Positions 16,714 to 24,440 of a stretch of 33,312 bases of DNA are shown here, piece by piece. The notes under the pieces were generated by a model, which had not been told where the DNA came from, made no database searches, and saw nothing but the letters and a program-made list of their open reading frames with translations. The translations under genes were made by a program, and so were the position numbers. Numbering within the stretch: the first letter of the stretch is position 1; the number at the start of each line of letters is the position of its first letter. The DNA comes from Saprospiraceae bacterium (GTDB taxonomy: Bacteria; Bacteroidota; Bacteroidia; Chitinophagales; Saprospiraceae), in assembly GCA_020436785.1 (NCBI GenBank), contig JAGQXC010000038.1, positions 1 to 33,312 of the forward strand, in the 5' to 3' direction.

Positions 16714-17277
16714 ATGTACAACAATATTGATTCGGTAATTCGGGAAGCTAGGGAACATTTTGACCGTAGCATCGAACATTTACAAAGAGAACTGAGTAAA
16801 ATACGAACCGGCAAGGCCAACGCGTCTATTCTGGAAGGTGTTTTGGTTGAATACTATGGCAGTCCGGTTCCCATCAACCAGGTAGCCAATGTGACGGCGA
16901 CGGACTCCCGGACAATTACCATCCAGCCGTGGGAACGAAAAATAATTGCCGACATTGAACGGTCAATCTTTGAAGCCAACCTGGGCGTTACACCTCAAAA
17001 TGACGGAGAAGTCATCCGTTTGTCGATTCCTCCTTTGACCGAAGAGCGACGTAAAGATCTGGTGAAGCAAGCCAAAGCACTGGCTGAAGAAACCCGTGTT
17101 GGGGTCCGCAATGAACGACACAAGATCCTGGATCTAATAAAAAAGGAAGTAAAAAATGGTTACGCCGAAGATGCCGGAAAACGTCTCGAAGGCAAAGTGC
17201 AGGACCTGGTGAATGAATACAATGATAAGGTCCAGCAAATCCTTGATGTCAAGGAAAAAGACATTATGACCATTTGA
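16714..17277 (+). CDS. frr: Ribosome recycling factor
   Basis: RRF splits the post-termination ribosome together with EF-G. The sequence has the expected two-domain form: a long helix with SIEHLQRELSKIRTGKANASILEGVLVEYYG-type layout (SKIRTGKAN visible), the small beta domain with PINQVANVTATDSRTITIQPW, then RLSIPPLTEERRKDLVKQAK and a closing helix. At 187 residues its length is normal. In many bacteria pyrH lies just before frr; here frr stands alone behind its own promoter and is followed convergently by lpxH. Confidence 0.97.
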   Translation: MYNNIDSVIREAREHFDRSIEHLQRELSKIRTGKANASILEGVLVEYYGSPVPINQVANVTATDSRTITIQPWERKIIADIERSIFEANLGVTPQNDGEVIRLSIPPLTEERRKDLVKQAKALAEETRVGVRNERHKILDLIKKEVKNGYAEDAGKRLEGKVQDLVNEYNDKVQQILDVKEKDIMTI

Positions 17278-17290
17278 TCCGGGCAACCGA

Positions 17291-18064
17291 TCAGGGATAA
17301 ACCACCGGTTTTTCTATTTCAAAATACTTCAGGAGCAACTTCTCACCATCAAACTGCGCATAGGAATTGTGATACAGCCAGTCTCCCAGGTTGATGTAAC
17401 GCGCCCTGCCTCCCGGTAAACCTGCATTAATGGGTAAATGACGGTGGCCGAATAGGTAATAATCGACTGGATCTTTCAGCTGTTCCTGACAGGCGTATTC
17501 ATAGAGCCATTCCAGCTCCAGCCCCTTGAATAACTCCAGCTGATCATTGGCTTCACGGCTTTTACCTGACCAGAATCTGGCCATGCGGATTCCCAGATCG
17601 GGATGGATCCTGGCGAAACACCATTGGGCAAGTGAGTTGGTAAATACCTTCTTTAGAAATTTATACCCCTTATCGTAAGGTCCAAGTCCATCACCATGTC
17701 CGATCACAAATTTTTTCCCGTTGTGCTCAACCCGGACCGGCTGGTTGGTAATTACCTGGACGCCGATTTCTTCACTCAGGTAACCAAACATCCATAGGTC
17801 ATGATTACCGGTAAAGATGGTAATCGGAATACCCTGATCCCGCATCTCGGCCAGGGCGCCTAATAACCGGGTAAATCCTTTGGGAATAACGCGACGGTAT
17901 TCAAACCAAAAGTCAAACAAATCGCCCACCAAATACAAGTGTCCACAGGATGGAGTGATGTGGTGCAACCAGCGTACGATCTGCTTTTCCCGCTCTCGAG
18001 TGGTAAGCCTGGCATCAACCCCCAAATGAAAATCAGAAGCGAAATAGATTTGATCCGCCGGCAT
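17291..18064 (-). CDS. lpxH: UDP-2,3-diacylglucosamine diphosphatase (LpxH-like)
   Basis: It hydrolyses UDP-diacylglucosamine to lipid X in lipid A synthesis at the inner membrane surface. All calcineurin-like metal motifs are present in order: DFHLG, GDLFDFWFE, TGNHDLWM, GHGDGLG and FGHRHLP, and about 257 residues is the expected length. The open frame extends to an ATG at 18097. I chose ATG 18064 (MPADQIYFASDF) because a perfect -7 box at 18085-18092 lies inside the longer version and because the first strand then starts at the usual distance. Bacteroidota have several LpxH-like paralogues, so the exact substrate rests on family resemblance. Confidence 0.85.
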   Translation of the reverse strand: MPADQIYFASDFHLGVDARLTTREREKQIVRWLHHITPSCGHLYLVGDLFDFWFEYRRVIPKGFTRLLGALAEMRDQGIPITIFTGNHDLWMFGYLSEEIGVQVITNQPVRVEHNGKKFVIGHGDGLGPYDKGYKFLKKVFTNSLAQWCFARIHPDLGIRMARFWSGKSREANDQLELFKGLELEWLYEYACQEQLKDPVDYYLFGHRHLPINAGLPGGRARYINLGDWLYHNSYAQFDGEKLLLKYFEIEKPVVYP

Positions 18065-18084
18065 GCGTTTACTAACTTTCGTCA

Positions 18085-18092
18085 CAAAAGTA
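18085..18092 (-). promoter_or_regulatory. -7 box of the lpxH promoter
   Basis: Minus strand reads TACTTTTG, the same octamer as before rpmH. It sits about 20 bp upstream of ATG 18064, which decides that start. No clear -33 element is visible. Confidence 0.5.
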
Positions 18093-18138
18093 GGCAATCT
18101 GCCATTCTTTCACCTACCGGCATGACCATCTTCAATAC

Positions 18139-18927
18139 ATGAACGAATTACCTTTGCAAGGAAAAAATGCCTTTGTTGGTGGCGCCAGCAAAGGAATCGG
18201 TAAAGCTTGCGCTTTTGAACTGGCCCGATTGGGCGCCCGCATCATCCTGGTCGCCCGCAGTAGCGATCTGCTGTCCGGCTTATTGCCTCAACTGGACCGA
18301 GTGGCGCAACAAGATCATCAATATTTGATCGCCGATTACGACAATCCGGAAGATCTGGCGGAGAAAGGTCGCGAACTGGTCCAACAAACACCGATACACA
18401 TCCTGATCAACAATACCGGTGGACCGGCATCCGGGAAAATCGTGGACGCGACCCTGGATGCTTTCCGTCAGGCATTTGAAAGACACCTGATTTGTAATCA
18501 TCTGCTTACCCGCTTATTTCTGCCAGGAATGCAGAAAGGAGGATATGGCCGGATCATCAACATACTTTCCACGTCTGTAAAACAACCTTTGGAACAGTTG
18601 GGTGTTTCCAATACCATCCGAGCAGCGGTCGCAAATTGGGCTAAAACCCTTGCCGGAGAGGTGGCTTCTGATGGCATCACGGTCAACAATATTCTACCCG
18701 GGATGACCATTACTTCACGGCTGGAAAGCCTCATCGCTGCCCGGGCAGGTCAGGAGGATTTACCGGTGGCTTTGGTTGAAGAACGCTTGAAAGCAGAGAT
18801 CCCTGCCGGCCGCTTTGGGTCTGCGGAAGAAATTGCGGCAGCCGTCGGTTTTTTAGCCTCCCCGTCCGCATCCTATATTAATGGAATTAATCTGCCGGTA
18901 GACGGCGGCCGAACCAAATCGCTATGA
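18139..18927 (+). CDS. Atypical short-chain dehydrogenase/reductase without the Tyr-Lys pair
   Basis: A 262-residue SDR-fold protein. The cofactor motif GGASKGIG (residues 14-21) and NNTGG (91-95) are intact, and the C-terminus INGINLPVDGG matches FabG-like members. Aligned to FabG, the catalytic Ser is Ser144, but Tyr becomes Ser157 and Lys becomes Arg161 (segment VSNTIRAAV). Normal carbonyl reduction is therefore doubtful. A known branch of annotated 'SDR oxidoreductases' shares this SNTIR-like variant, with no clear role known to me. It overlaps the DinB-like gene by the ATGA of 18924-18927, so the two are translationally coupled. Its start faces lpxH 41-74 bp away. Confidence 0.9.
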   Translation: MNELPLQGKNAFVGGASKGIGKACAFELARLGARIILVARSSDLLSGLLPQLDRVAQQDHQYLIADYDNPEDLAEKGRELVQQTPIHILINNTGGPASGKIVDATLDAFRQAFERHLICNHLLTRLFLPGMQKGGYGRIINILSTSVKQPLEQLGVSNTIRAAVANWAKTLAGEVASDGITVNNILPGMTITSRLESLIAARAGQEDLPVALVEERLKAEIPAGRFGSAEEIAAAVGFLASPSASYINGINLPVDGGRTKSL

Positions 18928-19445
18928 CCAATTTTGACGATTTAATGGAGGTACATTCCGAATTTACCGGCCGATTTCAGCATACGTTATTGAATATCGA
19001 TTCCTCTATGGTCGATCAGACGTATAGTGAAAGCTGGTCTCCCCGGCAAATCGTGGACCATATTTATCAGGTCGAAGATTGGGTTTATCCATTTATTACG
19101 GGAGGCCATGAAAACCATCCGGTGGTCAGGTGGGGACCGCAACGGCTGTATAAAGCCCTGCTAAACCGAACCATGCGGGTTAACTCTCCCGAACCTTTCC
19201 TGCCGCGGTCTTCGCCCACCTGGGACGAATTGGTCGATGAGTGGAACGGGTTGCGCCGGAAAATAGAGGCCAAGATCCAGAACGGACATTTGCGATTTGA
19301 TGATCAGGAAATGCATCATCCCTTCCTGGGTCAGCTCACCCGGCTGGATTGGTTTTACACCAATTATTTCCACACCGAAAGACACCGGCTGCAACTGGAG
19401 GAGTTGATCGGTCAATTAAAACTTCAGGTGCCGGACCGTCAATGA
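18924..19445 (+). CDS. DinB-like (YfiT-type) putative metal-dependent protein
   Basis: A 173-residue four-helix-bundle protein of the DinB superfamily. Conserved histidines expected to bind a divalent metal are visible in SPRQIVDHIYQVEDW and in the C-terminal NYFHTERHRLQLEEL. Members include thiol transferases (bacillithiol, mycothiol) and proteins of unknown function, and the reaction cannot be told here. It is coupled to the atypical SDR by a 4-bp overlap. The last 30 bp overlap the convergent AMP nucleosidase gene. Confidence 0.87.
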   Translation: MTNFDDLMEVHSEFTGRFQHTLLNIDSSMVDQTYSESWSPRQIVDHIYQVEDWVYPFITGGHENHPVVRWGPQRLYKALLNRTMRVNSPEPFLPRSSPTWDELVDEWNGLRRKIEAKIQNGHLRFDDQEMHHPFLGQLTRLDWFYTNYFHTERHRLQLEELIGQLKLQVPDRQ

Positions 19446-20189
19446 ATTATTGATCAACTGGTGAAGAGAATCGATGCCGATATTCAGATGCCTCTCGACA
19501 AAATTTGCTGTCACGCGCTGATCGCTGATATCGGTTTTCACCCCGTCAGGGGTCATGGGTAAGTCGGAGATCAACAGGAGCGCTCCGGTGGGAATCTTGT
19601 TGAAAAAACCAACGGAAAAGATGGTGGCCGTTTCCATATCGATCGCCAGACAGCGCATCTTCCTCAGGTAATCTTTGAATTCCTGTAGATGCTCCCAAAC
19701 CCTCCGGTTGGTGGTATAGACGGTGCCGGTCCAATAATCCTGGGCATAATCGCGTATGGTGGTACTAATCGCTTTTTGCAACGCAAAGGCAGGTAATGCG
19801 GGAACTTCGGCCGGGAAGTAATCGTTCGATGTACCTTCACCGCGTATGGCGGCAATTGGTAAAATGAGATCACCCACCTGATTCTTATCGGTGCGCAATC
19901 CGCCGCATTTACCTAAAAACAAACACGCTTTCGGGGATATAGCTGCCAATAAATCCATGATGGTTGCGGCGTTGGGACTACCCATTCCAAAATTAATGAT
20001 GGTAATGCCTCCGTGTGTGGCATTAGGCATGGCTTTATCGGCTCCCATCACCGGCACTCCGAATTGCTTGGCAAACAGGTCTACATAGGACTGGAAATTC
20101 ACCAACAGAATGTAATGACCAAAAGCATCTAATGTCAATCCGGTGTAACGTGGCAACCAGTTGTTAATGATCTCTTCTTTTGTTTTCAT
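19416..20189 (-). CDS. amn: AMP nucleosidase (short Bacteroidota form)
   Basis: It cleaves AMP to adenine and ribose-5-phosphate and belongs to the nucleoside phosphorylase fold. Evidence: ITIINFGMGSPNAATIMDLL, LFLGKCGGLR, DLILPIAAIRGEGTSNDYFP, YTTNRRVWEH, CLAIDMETATIFSVGF and ALLLISDLPMTPDGVKT. The D-M-E-T segment and the final S-D-L-P are the purine-binding and catalytic parts. It lacks the large N-terminal domain of E. coli Amn, as is usual in this phylum. The frame reaches a TTG at 20195, but ATG 20189 is more likely. A weak -7 like box TAATTTCG lies at 20206-20213. Confidence 0.9.
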   Translation of the reverse strand: MKTKEEIINNWLPRYTGLTLDAFGHYILLVNFQSYVDLFAKQFGVPVMGADKAMPNATHGGITIINFGMGSPNAATIMDLLAAISPKACLFLGKCGGLRTDKNQVGDLILPIAAIRGEGTSNDYFPAEVPALPAFALQKAISTTIRDYAQDYWTGTVYTTNRRVWEHLQEFKDYLRKMRCLAIDMETATIFSVGFFNKIPTGALLLISDLPMTPDGVKTDISDQRVTANFVERHLNIGIDSLHQLINNSLTVRHLKF

Positions 20190-20230
20190 GGCCAAATTTA
20201 AAGCACGAAATTAGCTAAAAATCAACCCTT

Positions 20231-20635
20231 ATGTTAACCCTAGATCATATCGGCATTGCCGTAGAAGACCTGGAAAAAGCCATTGCCCTGTACGAAAACC
20301 TCTTGGATTCTTACCCTGTCCACCGGGAATTCGTCGAATCCCAACAGGTGGAAGTGGCCTTTTTCCGCACCGGCTCAAGTCATATCGAACTGATCGCTCC
20401 AACCCATCAAGACAGCGCCATAGCCCAGTTTCTGAAGCGTAAGGGTCCGGGAATGCACCATGTTGCTTACCTGGTTGATGACCTCGAAGAATCCATGCAA
20501 GAAATGGAAAAAAAAGGATTTAAGTTGATCGACAAGCGTCCGCGGCTGGGCGCACAAAATAAATTGATATGCTTTATCCACCCCAAATCCACCCAGAGTG
20601 TCCTGATCGAATTATGCCAATATCAGGTGCATTGA
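20231..20635 (+). CDS. mce: Methylmalonyl-CoA epimerase
   Basis: It converts the two epimers of methylmalonyl-CoA in propionate and odd-chain metabolism. This vicinal-oxygen-chelate protein shows LDHIGIAVEDLEKAIALYENLL, HIELIAPTHQDSAIAQFL, GPGMHHVAYLVDDLEESM and HPKSTQSVLIELCQ. The metal ligands (His in LDHIGIAV, His in MHHVAY, Glu in IELCQ) are visible. At 134 residues its length is normal. It is divergent from AMP nucleosidase with 41 bp between, and it overlaps the following NTF2-like gene by about 22 bp. Confidence 0.95.
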   Translation: MLTLDHIGIAVEDLEKAIALYENLLDSYPVHREFVESQQVEVAFFRTGSSHIELIAPTHQDSAIAQFLKRKGPGMHHVAYLVDDLEESMQEMEKKGFKLIDKRPRLGAQNKLICFIHPKSTQSVLIELCQYQVH

Positions 20636-21138
20636 CTTGTGGTTGGCTGATCCTGGCCTGCTTTGCCTGGCAATGTATGCCCGCCCCGAAAAGCTCGGAG
20701 AAAGTCATCCAGGCTAATTTGGTGGGCATGGAGACTGCACTCAATGCCGGCGAAATGCAGGAAGTTGCTGCCTATTTTGCCCCTGAGGCCATCATGATCG
20801 ACCGGGATGGTCTAATAGCTGCCAATCGTGAACAAATTCTCACCTATTGGCAACAATACCCGATACAAGCCGGAAGGTGGTCATTCGAACTGATCGAGGT
20901 AACCGAATCGGCAGATCGTGCCCATGAATTAGCTGATCGTCACGACATACCCGATTGGCGGCGGTATCTCCAGAAGGTAGACACCATGCCCGTGTATTAT
21001 GCCCTGGGTCAATCAACACTTCTCCACCAGTTTGGCGGGGAGTCTTACCCAAGCTCGGTTCTTTTCATTCAGATCTGGCAAAAAAAGTCGCATGGTAATA
21101 CCCGGATAGTCGTGGATTGTTTTACCCGGAAAGAGTAA
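20614..21138 (+). CDS. NTF2-like (SnoaL/DUF4440-type) exported protein
   Basis: The protein has an N-terminal hydrophobic segment (CGWLILACFAWQC) that may serve as a signal or lipoprotein anchor. A domain typical of the NTF2-like fold follows: VIQANLVGMETALNAGEMQEVAAYFAPEAIMIDRDG, with AANREQILTYWQQ and a late SSVLFIQIWQKK strand. Such proteins often have no known enzyme role. ATG 20614 is preferred; an upstream ATG at 20569 would place 15 polar residues before the signal. It overlaps mce, so the two are probably cotranslated. Confidence 0.75.
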   Translation: MPISGALTCGWLILACFAWQCMPAPKSSEKVIQANLVGMETALNAGEMQEVAAYFAPEAIMIDRDGLIAANREQILTYWQQYPIQAGRWSFELIEVTESADRAHELADRHDIPDWRRYLQKVDTMPVYYALGQSTLLHQFGGESYPSSVLFIQIWQKKSHGNTRIVVDCFTRKE

Positions 21139-21179
21139 TCTGGATCGTACGATTAGGACCAATTAGTCTTGCAAAGTAC

Positions 21180-21199
21180 CGGAAAACACAATTTTTCCG
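21180..21199. other. Perfect 7-bp hairpin between NTF2-like gene and tauE-like gene
   Basis: CGGAAAA and TTTTCCG form a perfect inverted repeat around the loop CACAAT. No T-run follows on either strand, so a standard intrinsic terminator is unlikely. An operator or weak terminator is possible. Confidence 0.5.
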
Positions 21200-21230
21200 A
21201 TAAATCAACGGCATTTCGCCAAATTTGAAG

Positions 21231-22001
21231 ATGCAATTGGATTGGCTACAGATCGTTATCGCGGTCGTTGGAGGGTTGTTTGCCGGCATCATCAATACCC
21301 TGGCCGGAAATGGATCAGCGATCACGCTCACCATTCTTACGGAAGTACTGGGCTTGCCAGGAAATATGGCCAACGGTACCAACCGCATAGGAATATTGGC
21401 CCAGGGCCTGGCCAGCGTGCGTTTTTTCTGGCAGCATAACCATAAAGCCATCCTGCGGGCACGCTGGTGGATCCTGATTATATTCATCGGTGCCATCGTC
21501 GGGGTGTGGCTGGCGACCCGGGTCAGCAATGAACAATTTCGGACGATTTTTTCCTATTTAATGGTTGCCATGCTGTTGGTGATCATTATTAATCCCAAGC
21601 GATGGTTGCGTCAATCGGATATGGTTTGGCAGATGCCCTGGTACCTGTCCATCCCGATCTTTTTTAGTTTGGGCTTTTACGGAGGATTTATCCAGATGGG
21701 AATGGGGGTATTTTTTTTAGCTGTCATGGTGCTGGTTGCGCGGTACGATCTGATTGATTCGAATGCCATCAAAAATGTAGTGGTTGCCCTCTATACCGCC
21801 GTGGTCCTGCTGGTTTTTCACTTAAAAGGGATGGTGGTCTGGCCGGTTGGATTGATTATTGCCGTCGGTCAGGCGACCGGAGGCTGGCTTGCCGGACGGT
21901 TTGCTACCCGTATTCCCGGTGCAAATAAATGGGCATACCGGTTGCTGATCGTTGTCGTAATTGCCTCCATTTTCAAGTTGTTCGGGTGGTGGCCATTCTG
22001 A
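21231..22001 (+). CDS. TauE/SafE-family membrane permease
   Basis: A 256-residue protein with about eight membrane helices. The family's repeated N-terminal signature is visible as GGLFAGIINTLAGNGSAITLTILTE, followed by NGTNRIGILAQGLASV, and a second copy begins near GFYGGFIQMGMGVFFLAVM. TauE/SafE proteins move sulfonates, sulfite or other organic anions across the cytoplasmic membrane; the substrate is not readable here. The ATG at 21231 is two codons after a possible TTG. A hairpin lies 31 bp upstream. The flavin reductase gene follows 70 bp later and may be cotranscribed. Confidence 0.9.
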   Translation: MQLDWLQIVIAVVGGLFAGIINTLAGNGSAITLTILTEVLGLPGNMANGTNRIGILAQGLASVRFFWQHNHKAILRARWWILIIFIGAIVGVWLATRVSNEQFRTIFSYLMVAMLLVIIINPKRWLRQSDMVWQMPWYLSIPIFFSLGFYGGFIQMGMGVFFLAVMVLVARYDLIDSNAIKNVVVALYTAVVLLVFHLKGMVVWPVGLIIAVGQATGGWLAGRFATRIPGANKWAYRLLIVVVIASIFKLFGWWPF

Positions 22002-22071
22002 TGAATTCCTTCCCGTGCGGCGATTCCGTATAAGCAGCCTATCTTGTGTACAGAAAGGAGCACGTTACGGC

Positions 22072-22974
22072 ATGTATGTTACCATCCAAACGGAAGGGCA
22101 ATCCCCGCGGGATTTTTATCAATATCTGATCGGCTGTGTGGGACCGAGACCAATTGCTTTTGTAAGCACTCTGGATAAAGAAGGTTCGTCCAATCTGGCA
22201 CCCTACAGTTTTTTTAATGCTTTCAGCAGCAATCCGCCTATTGTGGTTTTTTCTTCCAGTCTGCGGGTCAAGGATGCCACGGAAAAAGACACGTTGCATA
22301 ACATTCGCCATCAAGGTGAAGCAGTAATCAACATGGTTAATTATGCCATCGTCCATCAAATGGCCATCGCGGGCATCGAATACCCATCGGGTATTGATGA
22401 ATTTAAGAAGTCAGGACTCACACCACTGGCATCGCAATGGGTAAAACCCTTCCGGGTCGCTGAATCTCCTGCCAGCCTGGAGTGCCGCCTTGAGCAAATC
22501 GTTTCTCTGGGTGAGGGTGGCGGTGCCGGACACCTGATCGTATGCCGGGTTGTGGCCATTCATATCCGTGCAGACATAATCGATGAACATCATCGCATCG
22601 ATCCCCATAAAATGGATCTCATGGGTCGCTTAGGCCGTAGTTATTATGTCCGGGCCAGCGGAGCGGCGGTCCACACCATCGTCCAACCCATTACACATCC
22701 CGCGATTGGTTTCGATGCCATTCCGGAGGAATACCGCCACAGCGCCGTATTAACAGGGCAGGACCTGGCAACGCTTGCCGGCTTGGAAGTCCTGCCTGAC
22801 TTCACAGCCATTTCTGAGTCAGAAGGACAGGATGAGACCTGGAACACCTTGACGCGAGGGGAAGCCAGCGAAGAGAGGCACCGTTATCTGCAACACCTGA
22901 TCCGTACCGGAAATGTGGGACGTGCCTGGCGATTGATTCTTACCAACCCGCAAAAAGATCGCATCTCTTCTTAG
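22072..22974 (+). CDS. Flavin reductase-like (DIM6/NTAB) FMN-binding protein
   Basis: A 300-residue protein of the flavin-reductase split-barrel family. Typical parts are YQYLIGCVGPRPIAFVSTLDKEG, NLAPYSFFNAFSSNPPIVVFSS, DTLHNIRHQGEAVINMV, a CRLEQIVSLGEGGGAGHLIVCRV strand pair and the LMGRLGRSYYVRA segment. A helical C-terminal domain of about 90 residues follows the barrel. The start at 22072 is favoured by an unusually clear AAAGGAG ribosome-binding sequence at 22054-22060; the open frame upstream overlaps the tauE-like gene. The TAG stop shares bases with the convergent UPF0104 gene. Confidence 0.88.
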   Translation: MYVTIQTEGQSPRDFYQYLIGCVGPRPIAFVSTLDKEGSSNLAPYSFFNAFSSNPPIVVFSSSLRVKDATEKDTLHNIRHQGEAVINMVNYAIVHQMAIAGIEYPSGIDEFKKSGLTPLASQWVKPFRVAESPASLECRLEQIVSLGEGGGAGHLIVCRVVAIHIRADIIDEHHRIDPHKMDLMGRLGRSYYVRASGAAVHTIVQPITHPAIGFDAIPEEYRHSAVLTGQDLATLAGLEVLPDFTAISESEGQDETWNTLTRGEASEERHRYLQHLIRTGNVGRAWRLILTNPQKDRISS

Positions 22975-24092
22975 ATTTTCTCGGATTTTTGGATCCGGCG
23001 ACGGTTAATGATCTTGCGGATCCAGTTGGGGATGATGATCACTCCTGCCAATAAATACGAATAATAGGCTAAAACGCGCCAGATTAGCGCAACAATCAGA
23101 GATATGCCGCGGGGTACGTAATCACTGAGAAATCCACCAAATACAAACTCGGCAAATCCTGCCCCACCGGGTGTCGGACTGAATGCCATAATGACAAACA
23201 TGGCTTCCAGGCGCGCATATAAAGCAAATTGCGCCATGAAATGCATGTCGGTGGAAGGAACGATGGCAAAGATCAGTGCATTCAAAAGTAAGAAACGCAT
23301 GGACCAGGCTACTGCTGTGGTCAGAAAGGCGGTCAAGTGAAAAGGCCAGCCACGATCTCTCAGCTCGTGGGAAGAGACCACAAAATCACGCCCCAATTCC
23401 GCCGCCCGCTCCCTGAACCGCCGGAACCAGCGAAACCGGGTGACCCAACGCAACAAAACGGCCGTCTTCTCCGGGCGTACGAACAACCCGTAAAAGAAAA
23501 ACAGGCCATAAGCAGCCATAAACAGATAGGAGGCAAGGAATGTAAAAAACCATCCGTCCAGATCCGACCATCCATGCAAATTTGGGCGGATCATATTGCT
23601 TCCAAAGAGGATGTACAAGACCACCAGGGTAAATATGAAAAAGGCCGTATCCAGCACGATGGTGTACAAAACAATGGCGGTGACCTTGGCCGTTTTTAGT
23701 TTCTCCTGAGCCAGGACAAACAATGCTACAGCCGACCCACCGATGCTGGTTGGTGAAACTGCGGACGAAAACTCCCAGATAAAAATCAGTTCAATGCACT
23801 TTAGCCAACCGAATTCGCCTCCGGCCAGGGTATACAAACGCCAGGCATACGCCAAATGCCGGATGACCAGTATGAGTGCGGCCACGCCGATCCAGATCAA
23901 CGTATGCCGGTTCCAGTCGATTTTTTGAAATTCTTCCGGATTGAATTGCTGCCACAACAAGTATCCGACAACCAATAAGCCGAGGAGAATGGGCACAATG
24001 ATGCGTGAGGACCGGATGGAGCGCAGTACCTCGTGTTCATCTTCTTGCTTAATATGCTGGTGGATATCTTCCAAAAACAGGATTATACACAA
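22971..24092 (-). CDS. UPF0104 / lysylphosphatidylglycerol-synthase-TM-type membrane protein
   Basis: About 370 residues with seven or eight hydrophobic helices. The family pattern is visible in VSPTSIGGSAVALFVL and in FSPTPGGAGFAEFVFGGFL, the latter being the conserved PxxGGxGxxE block. This family includes the flippase half of MprF and many uncharacterised proteins in Bacteroidota that may move lipids. There is no in-frame ATG anywhere near the N-terminus. The first start codons are TTG at 24092 and TTG at 24074, and an in-frame stop closes the frame just upstream, so a non-ATG start seems required. Which one is used is unknown. Confidence 0.85.
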   Translation of the reverse strand: MCIILFLEDIHQHIKQEDEHEVLRSIRSSRIIVPILLGLLVVGYLLWQQFNPEEFQKIDWNRHTLIWIGVAALILVIRHLAYAWRLYTLAGGEFGWLKCIELIFIWEFSSAVSPTSIGGSAVALFVLAQEKLKTAKVTAIVLYTIVLDTAFFIFTLVVLYILFGSNMIRPNLHGWSDLDGWFFTFLASYLFMAAYGLFFFYGLFVRPEKTAVLLRWVTRFRWFRRFRERAAELGRDFVVSSHELRDRGWPFHLTAFLTTAVAWSMRFLLLNALIFAIVPSTDMHFMAQFALYARLEAMFVIMAFSPTPGGAGFAEFVFGGFLSDYVPRGISLIVALIWRVLAYYSYLLAGVIIIPNWIRKIINRRRIQKSEKI

Positions 24093-24160
24093 AATTGATG
24101 AAAATTAACTCGATCGTTTCAGGTAACTTACAGATTTATAACAACATCATTCATTAGACC

Positions 24161-24412
24161 ATGAATCTCATCTACACATTGATCGTTGGAGCCCTCGCCG
24201 GATGGCTTGCCGGCTATTTGATCAAGGGAAAAGGTTTCGGGTTGTTGGGAAATATCATCATTGGCATCATAGGAGGTGTATTGGGAGGATTCATATTCAG
24301 TATTGTCCCGGTCATCGGACGAGGATATGGATTTCTAGGATCACTGATCACTTCGGTCCTGGGTGCCATCCTCCTGCTGTTTATTGTCGGCTGGGTGAAA
24401 CGGCGCAATTAA
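24161..24412 (+). CDS. GlsB/YeaQ/YmgE-type small membrane protein
   Basis: An 83-residue glycine-rich membrane protein with three hydrophobic stretches (IYTLIVGALAGWLAGYLI, LLGNIIIGIIGGVLGGFIF, GSLITSVLGAILLLFIVGW) and a basic end KRRN. It matches the transglycosylase-associated protein family, often induced by stress, whose biochemical role is not settled. It is divergent from the UPF0104 gene with 68 bp between, and no clear promoter was read there. Confidence 0.93.
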   Translation: MNLIYTLIVGALAGWLAGYLIKGKGFGLLGNIIIGIIGGVLGGFIFSIVPVIGRGYGFLGSLITSVLGAILLLFIVGWVKRRN

Positions 24413-24440
24413 TCGCGCCCTGAAGGACCGGTCAGCCTAT

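Noticed and set aside
21711..21718. T8 tract inside the TauE-like gene as a phase-variation switch
   Set aside because: The frame is intact, the tract is short, and no repeat of the pattern is seen in surface-protein genes here.
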